From positions 1-9,592 of the forward strand of contig WRAA01000058.1 in NCBI GenBank assembly GCA_009780445.1: a stretch of 9,592 nucleotides of DNA. Direction: 5' to 3'. Source of the stretch: Defluviitaleaceae bacterium. Its GTDB lineage: Bacteria > Bacillota > Clostridia > Lachnospirales > WRAA01. Below are positions 6,326 to 9,592 of the stretch, piece after piece. The translations under genes and the position numbers were made by a program. The notes under the pieces were generated by a model. It saw only the letters and a list, made by a program, of their open reading frames with translations. It did not search any database and was not told the origin of the DNA. Position 1 is the first letter of the stretch; each line of letters starts with the position of its first letter.

Positions 6326-7648
6326 CTATCTCTTCTTACCGCTTGAATCCTTGCCGGCCGGGTTTGGGCTGCCGCGCCGCTTGCCGCCCGGTTTGCGCGG
6401 ATCGGGCGGGGGTTCGGGCGGCGGCGTTGGCACTGCGCCGGTGTCCGATTCCGGATTGCTTACTTCGTTGTAGAAGCGGGACAGCGCGCTCTCGCGCTCC
6501 GCACGGTCGTGTCGCTCGAGACGGTCGAGACGTTCGGTATGCGCAGGGGGTTCGGCGCGGTCGGTGCGTTTTGGGGGTTCGGTACGTGTAGGGCGCACGG
6601 GGGGTGGGGGTTCCGCACGCGCGGGGCGTTCCGGGCGCGTGGGGTAGTTGTTCTCCAGATAGCCGTTATGTTCGTCAACCGGGTTGATGCGCTTTAGCAC
6701 GCGCTGCTTGCGCGACATCACGATCTTGGGCGTGATCTTAACTTGGTAGAAGTTTGTTTCGTCCTCGAACTGGACGCGCTCTGTGCGCTGGTAGTCCAGC
6801 ACCATGTCGAAGAAGGCCGCCAAGAACGCCAGCACGCCCGAAAGCACCACCGACACGATCACGGCCAGCATCGAGACATTGGCGGGCGCGAGAAGCTCTG
6901 CGATGATGGTGCTTAGCAGTGTCACCACAATGCCCGCGCCCAGCGCGATCTCCTTGGCGTGGTCGATGGTGAAGCGCGAGACGGTGTACACGATAAACAC
7001 CACCATGGAGAATATAAACGCCGTGAACACCCACGCCTGGTTGCCCGTGATGTCCGCGAATATGGCCATGTACAGATCCCCGAAGTATTCGGGCATGGCC
7101 GCAATGTTCGCGCCCATAAACTCCGACATCAGCTGGGCGTCCTCCAGCAGGAAGCCCACAAAGGGCGTGAAGGACACGATCATTACGCCTATCGAAATGG
7201 GTATCACGCTGGTAAGCCCCAGGTACAGCCCCGCCAGCAGCGGCACAAGGTACGGCACGCCGAACTCGAAGGCAAAGAAGGTGGCCAGGATCAAAAAGTT
7301 CTCCTTGGGCGCGAGCCTTGCGTAGAAGAAGAGTATCAACAGCATGGCTATGCCGGCGAATGTCATTACGCCAAGGGCCGCGCTGGTCTGTATGCATATG
7401 TTGATGATGATAAGCCCGTAGCCCACCGTCATTGTCATCACGGTAAAAAGCATTGCCATCAGCAGGATGTACGGAAGCTGCATCGGCGCGGAGTTTATCG
7501 GCTCGAATATGGGCATGTACAGCCCGATCCCGCCGATCCGGCTAAACACCACCAGCCCCACCGCAAACTTCAGCAGCACGGCCAGGTAGGTCTCGAACTT
7601 TTTATAGAAGCTTACTATCGTTTCCCGCATAATATAGATCTGTTCCAC
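6326..7648 (-). CDS. Conserved polytopic membrane protein with Pro/Arg-rich cytoplasmic tail, cdaA-linked
   Basis: The product is 440 residues from a GTG start. A short amphipathic N-terminus (YKKFETYLAVLLKF) leads into about eight or nine hydrophobic segments between residues 20 and 282, including an FYARLAPKEN loop (108-117). A conserved-looking juxtamembrane block follows, with TERVQFEDETNFYQVKITPK (289-308), then a low-complexity tail (about 334-440) rich in Pro, Arg, Glu and Lys. From memory, related proteins upstream of cdaA in Lachnospiraceae share the N-terminal pattern and the VQFED block; they are hypothetical or loosely called ABC permeases, and I see no ABC-permease motif to support that name. 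The start is GTG 7648, seven bases after AAGGGGAG; TTG 7669 and ATG 7630 are alternatives. It overlaps the preceding gene by 47 bases and lies 18 bases before cdaA. Function is unknown. Confidence 0.85.
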   Translation of the reverse strand: MEQIYIMRETIVSFYKKFETYLAVLLKFAVGLVVFSRIGGIGLYMPIFEPINSAPMQLPYILLMAMLFTVMTMTVGYGLIIINICIQTSAALGVMTFAGIAMLLILFFYARLAPKENFLILATFFAFEFGVPYLVPLLAGLYLGLTSVIPISIGVMIVSFTPFVGFLLEDAQLMSEFMGANIAAMPEYFGDLYMAIFADITGNQAWVFTAFIFSMVVFIVYTVSRFTIDHAKEIALGAGIVVTLLSTIIAELLAPANVSMLAVIVSVVLSGVLAFLAAFFDMVLDYQRTERVQFEDETNFYQVKITPKIVMSRKQRVLKRINPVDEHNGYLENNYPTRPERPARAEPPPPVRPTRTEPPKRTDRAEPPAHTERLDRLERHDRAERESALSRFYNEVSNPESDTGAVPTPPPEPPPDPRKPGGKRRGSPNPAGKDSSGKKR

Positions 7649-8099
7649 GCTCCGGCTCCCCTTGTTCAAATTCGCTTACGACAGGCACAGACCCTGTGCC
7701 GACTGTCGGCACCGCGCCCGTGCCGCTCATATCGTTCAGCAGCTTGATCAGATCCATGTAGTTGCCAAGCCGCCGCTGTGAACGGTTGTATTCCGAAACA
7801 TATATCTTTGTGCCGATGAGGGTGTACACCACCAACACGGCCAGCACGGCCGCGCCGATGTTCATCAGCACGCCGGCATAGTCCACGGCGAAGGGGTCCT
7901 GCCCCTCCACCACAAACAGCCGCAGCGCGTACAAACCCACAAGAAGCATACAACCCGCGAACACATAAAGACGCGCCCACATGTTCTTGCGGTACACGTA
8001 GTCTGTCCTGAAATATTTGCCGGCCGCCTTGTCCTTCTCGCCATAGTTCTTGTCGTACACGGCCAGCTTGCTCATGATGATTAAACGTTCCTTGTCCAT
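7602..8099 (-). CDS. Conserved two-helix membrane protein, first gene of the cda operon
   Basis: The product has 165 residues: a polar N-terminus with YDKNYGEKDKAAGKYF (15-30), two membrane helices (about 42-63 and 77-97), a basic stretch with NRSQRRLGNYMDLIKLLNDM (105-124), then a repetitive tail containing GTGAVPTVGTGSVPVV (127-142) and an acidic end. I recall similar small proteins (DYVYRKN start, IGTxxY, SQRRLGNYM) next to the polytopic protein and cdaA in Lachnospiraceae, none with a known role. I chose ATG 8099 because GAGG lies seven bases upstream; ATG 8075 is possible but has AAGGA 13 bases away. The last 47 bases overlap the next gene. The tail is encoded by a cluster of inverted repeats and may be an expansion. 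Confidence 0.8.
   Translation of the reverse strand: MDKERLIIMSKLAVYDKNYGEKDKAAGKYFRTDYVYRKNMWARLYVFAGCMLLVGLYALRLFVVEGQDPFAVDYAGVLMNIGAAVLAVLVVYTLIGTKIYVSEYNRSQRRLGNYMDLIKLLNDMSGTGAVPTVGTGSVPVVSEFEQGEPERGTDLYYAGNDSKLL
7656..7663 (-). promoter_or_regulatory. Strong ribosome binding site selecting a GTG start
   Basis: AAGGGGAG on the minus strand lies seven bases before GTG 7648. ATG 7630 further down has only GTGGAACAG about a dozen bases away, and TTG 7669 would lie upstream of this site. The site is inside the coding region of the upstream 165-residue protein, so translation is probably coupled. Confidence 0.6.
7680..7724. repeat. Cluster of overlapping inverted repeats inside a coding region
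   Basis: GGCACAG (7684-7690) and CTGTGCC (7694-7700) form a perfect seven-base-pair stem with loop ACC. The flanks GACA (7680-7683) and TGTC (7704-7707) also pair, leaving a three-base bulge. A second, overlapping palindrome pairs GTGCCGAC (7696-7703) with GTCGGCAC (7705-7712). A third pairs GGCAC (7708-7712) with GTGCC (7720-7724). The arms are shared, so the hairpins exclude one another. The block encodes the Gly/Thr/Val/Pro repeat in the tail of the two-helix protein. Confidence 0.75.
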
Positions 8100-8134
8100 G
8101 CTCCGCCCTCGTTGTACGTATAAGTATCATATGT

Positions 8135-8164
8135 AGTATAGCACACTCTTAACCCATCCGTCAC
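8135..8164 (-). promoter_or_regulatory. Promoter of the cda operon
   Basis: On the minus strand the -35 box is GTGACG (8159-8164, four of six), the spacer is 18 bases, and the -10 box is TATACT (8135-8140, five of six) with a TGC extension. The predicted transcript start is near 8128, leaving a leader of about 29 bases. The 11 bases TGTGCTATACT are identical to those at the mutS2 promoter. Read-through from the thioesterase pair is also possible, because I see no terminator after 8172. Confidence 0.7.
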
Positions 8165-8171
8165 CATAAAT

Positions 8172-8579
8172 TTACTGCGCAATAAGCATAAGCATGTTCC
8201 GCGCAAATGTCCACAACGCCCAAATTGCCCACCCACCCGGGCCTATGACGACAATCAGCACCCATGCCTTGATAAAGTTCTTGCGCTTATACCGCTGTAT
8301 CGCGAGTTCGGTTTCTTCGTCCATAACGTAGTCTTGCTCAGAGGTTGCCCTTGCGGCCAGGATCTCGGAGGCTTTGGCGTGGAGCTTCGACGGCACATAG
8401 ATGTCCATGCCGTAGAAGGACATGTTCATGTAGATCTTTAAATAATCTCCCACGCCGTGGCGTTTTCTAAGCACGGGGATGCCGGCTGATTGCAGCAGTG
8501 AGACGGTCATCTCGGCCTCGATGTTGTCCTCCAGCGAGCATAGCAGGGCGGGGGTGTCGGTCTCGAAATTGTCGTCCAT
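8172..8579 (-). CDS. DUF2007-type (putative signal transducing) small membrane protein
   Basis: The product has 135 residues. Residues about 10-77 match the DUF2007 pattern: an aliphatic strand (LLCSLEDN), a helix that includes EAEMTVSLLQSAGIP, a middle strand with a YLKIY...GMDIYV core, and a helix with KASEIL. A charged linker (78-102) leads to a single C-terminal membrane helix (about 103-125) that includes a GPGG turn. Family members have a small ferredoxin-like fold and were suggested to bind PII-like or other signals; no biochemical role is established. The SD AGGGAGG ends eight bases before ATG 8579 and overlaps the stop codon of the thioesterase gene. It is probably co-transcribed with that gene. 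Confidence 0.85.
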   Translation of the reverse strand: MDDNFETDTPALLCSLEDNIEAEMTVSLLQSAGIPVLRKRHGVGDYLKIYMNMSFYGMDIYVPSKLHAKASEILAARATSEQDYVMDEETELAIQRYKRKNFIKAWVLIVVIGPGGWAIWALWTFARNMLMLIAQ

Positions 8580-8592
8580 TACGAAAGCCTCC

Positions 8593-9330
8593 CTAGCCTA
8601 TTGCAAGAATGGTCAGGCTAACGTCGAAGCGCGGCTTGCCGCCGCCGTCCGCTCCGCGCACATAGTGGGTGCCGCCGTGTTGTGCGGCGAAGATGTCCAG
8701 TTCGTCCCCGGGGAAGCTCTCTTGCAAGTAGTTAAACTGCGCCTCTGCGATAAAACGGCCGCTGTGCCTGTCGTAGCGCAGGGCGTCGCAGGCTACGTCG
8801 GCGTAGCGCGTATTGTTCATGTGGCCGTTGATGTCGGTGTCGGAATAGTTTACGGTGCGCGTCAGAACCTTGGCCATGCCCTCGGGCAGGGGGATCTTCG
8901 CGGGTACTATGTCCTTTACGGCGGCGGGGCGTTTGCTGTCCGCGACGATCGGCACGCTCAGGGGCTTCACCAGCTTGCGCGTGGCCACGTTCGCCAGAAC
9001 CCAGGACATCACGGCCTCGCCCACGCGCTCTTCTCCCGCGAATATGTCGAAGTCGCGCAGAACCGTGGGCGTTTTGTCCGCGCCCCTGTGCCATGTGGTG
9101 ATGCGCAGGGCGTCGCTGTAGGCGATGGGGCGGCGCAGGCGGATGTACTGCCGCGCGATCATCCACACCGCGCCGCACTCACGTATAAGCGTGTCGCCGC
9201 TTAAACCAAGCGCGTCGGCGTGGTCTGTGGCCAGATTCTGCATGTGGCACAGCAGAGCCGAAAGGCGGCATGTTCCGTGGCAGTCGATGTCCGACGCCGT
9301 GAGGCTGTATGTCTTAGTAAGTGTATCCAT
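8593..9330 (-). CDS. Acyl-ACP thioesterase (hot-dog fold, FatA/FatB-like)
   Basis: The product has 245 residues, the usual length for bacterial acyl-ACP thioesterases with two hot-dog domains. The N-terminal domain carries ADALGL (about 38-43), GAVWMIARQYIRL (53-65) and the TWHRG motif (79-83). The second begins after residue 150 and has the catalytic-region motif SDTDINGHMNNTRY (173-186), including Asp176, Asn178 and His180. The enzyme releases free fatty acids from acyl-ACP, ending fatty acid synthesis or supplying specialised fatty acids; chain-length preference cannot be read from the sequence. The start at 9330 has TAGGA six to seven bases upstream. It is the first gene of a two-gene unit with the DUF2007 protein, which begins 13 bases after its stop. 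Confidence 0.93.
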   Translation of the reverse strand: MDTLTKTYSLTASDIDCHGTCRLSALLCHMQNLATDHADALGLSGDTLIRECGAVWMIARQYIRLRRPIAYSDALRITTWHRGADKTPTVLRDFDIFAGEERVGEAVMSWVLANVATRKLVKPLSVPIVADSKRPAAVKDIVPAKIPLPEGMAKVLTRTVNYSDTDINGHMNNTRYADVACDALRYDRHSGRFIAEAQFNYLQESFPGDELDIFAAQHGGTHYVRGADGGGKPRFDVSLTILAIG

Positions 9331-9369
9331 GCGATTCCTACTTTCGTGGAGAGACTTGTAATCTTTACC

Positions 9370-9398
9370 ACTATAACATTAATTTGCAACTTGCACAA
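9370..9398 (-). promoter_or_regulatory. Promoter of the thioesterase operon
   Basis: On the minus strand the -35 box is TTGTGC (9393-9398, three of six), the spacer is 17 bases, and the -10 box is TATAGT (9370-9375, five of six). The predicted transcript start is near 9363, leaving a leader of about 33 bases. The -35 box is weak, so the -10 box and position carry the call. Confidence 0.5.
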
Positions 9399-9443
9399 GC
9401 ACAACAGACCTCTTGCGAAACCACAGGCAATTTCTAAAAACGC

Positions 9444-9472
9444 TTGCTCTTCATACTGACATGTGCGATAAT
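9444..9472 (+). promoter_or_regulatory. Possible plus-strand promoter facing the right-edge element
   Basis: TTGCTC (9444-9449), a 17-base spacer, and GATAAT (9467-9472) with a TGC extension just upstream. Transcription would start near 9479 and run rightward into the structured sequence at 9501-9592. It is divergent from the thioesterase promoter, with about 45 bases between the two -35 boxes. No plus-strand gene is seen downstream in the window. Confidence 0.4.
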
Positions 9473-9500
9473 ATAGCCATTCAACTTGAAAACACTCCAA

Positions 9501-9592
9501 GCAAACGCAGGATTTTTGCGTAAGTGCTAGGAATGAGGGACGACGCGTACCCACAGGGTACGCTAGAAGCGAATGACGACGCAATTGCGCAA
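9501..9592. repeat. Structured repeat-like non-coding element, cut by the window edge
   Basis: This non-coding stretch has dense symmetry. GCGTACCC (9545-9552) and GGGTACGC (9556-9563) form a perfect eight-base-pair hairpin with loop ACA. ACGCA (9505-9509) pairs with TGCGT (9517-9521). Alternatively TTGCGT (9516-9521) pairs with ACGCAA (9579-9584), enclosing the central hairpin. GCTAG...GAATGA...GACGACGC occurs twice (9527-9546 and 9563-9582), differing by three-base insertions. The palindromes GCAATTGC and TTGCGCAA lie at the edge. It could be a dispersed palindromic repeat, the end of a small mobile element, or a structured RNA; its right end is not visible. Confidence 0.55.

Noticed and set aside
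6546..6630. G-runs on the plus strand as a G-quadruplex
   Set aside because: The runs are a by-product of many proline codons in the minus-strand gene; loops are uneven and long, and there is no positional reason to expect a regulatory role.
9201..9584. A 127-codon minus-strand open frame through the right-edge element
   Set aside because: It overlaps the thioesterase start in another frame, covers both the promoter and the palindromic element, and has unlikely composition. The repeat structure explains the open frame better than a protein does.
1..9592. CRISPR arrays, tRNA or rRNA genes, integrases, toxin-antitoxin pairs, or a multi-gene defence island
   Set aside because: No regularly spaced repeats, no tRNA-like cloverleaf, no recombinase, and no recognisable defence genes beyond the single Rpn nuclease were seen on either strand.

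Overview
The window looks like chromosomal DNA from a member of the Bacillota, most likely class Clostridia and possibly Lachnospiraceae or a relative. The reasons are the CdaA/CdaR c-di-AMP pair, a MutS2 protein with a C-terminal Smr domain, strong Shine-Dalgarno sequences, extended -10 promoters, and two small membrane-protein families that I recall lying upstream of cdaA in Lachnospiraceae. By eye the base composition is moderately GC-rich. Every convincing gene is on the minus strand, so the biological order runs from high to low coordinates.

Layout in transcription order. (1) 9592-9331: a non-coding stretch. Its right end is a structured, repeat-like sequence cut by the window edge, preceded by a possible plus-strand promoter that diverges from the promoter of the first gene. 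(2) 9330-8172: an acyl-ACP thioesterase and a small DUF2007-type membrane protein, probably one operon. (3) 8164-4059: a promoter followed by four closely spaced genes. These are a two-helix membrane protein, a polytopic membrane protein with a disordered Pro/Arg-rich tail, the diadenylate cyclase CdaA and its YbbR-domain partner CdaR. (4) 4038-3289: a LolA-fold lipoprotein resembling the spore germination protein GerS. It has a candidate sporulation sigma-E type promoter of its own and is closed by a strong intrinsic terminator. (5) 3289-826: mutS2 with its own extended -10 promoter. (6) 785-1: an Rpn-family PD-(D/E)XK nuclease gene with its own promoter, running off the left edge.

Functionally the core is the c-di-AMP synthesis module. 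CdaA makes the second messenger at the membrane, CdaR modulates it from outside, and the two upstream membrane proteins are positioned to be partners of unknown role. The glmM gene that often follows cdaR in Bacillota is absent; the GerS-like lipoprotein gene takes that place. MutS2 (ribosome rescue or DNA recombination) and the Rpn nuclease are separately transcribed neighbours.

I did not find a clearly new defence or mobile system. The most unusual items are the structured element at the right edge, the sigma-E-like promoter of the lipoprotein, and a cluster of mutually exclusive inverted repeats inside the end of the 165-residue membrane protein gene.
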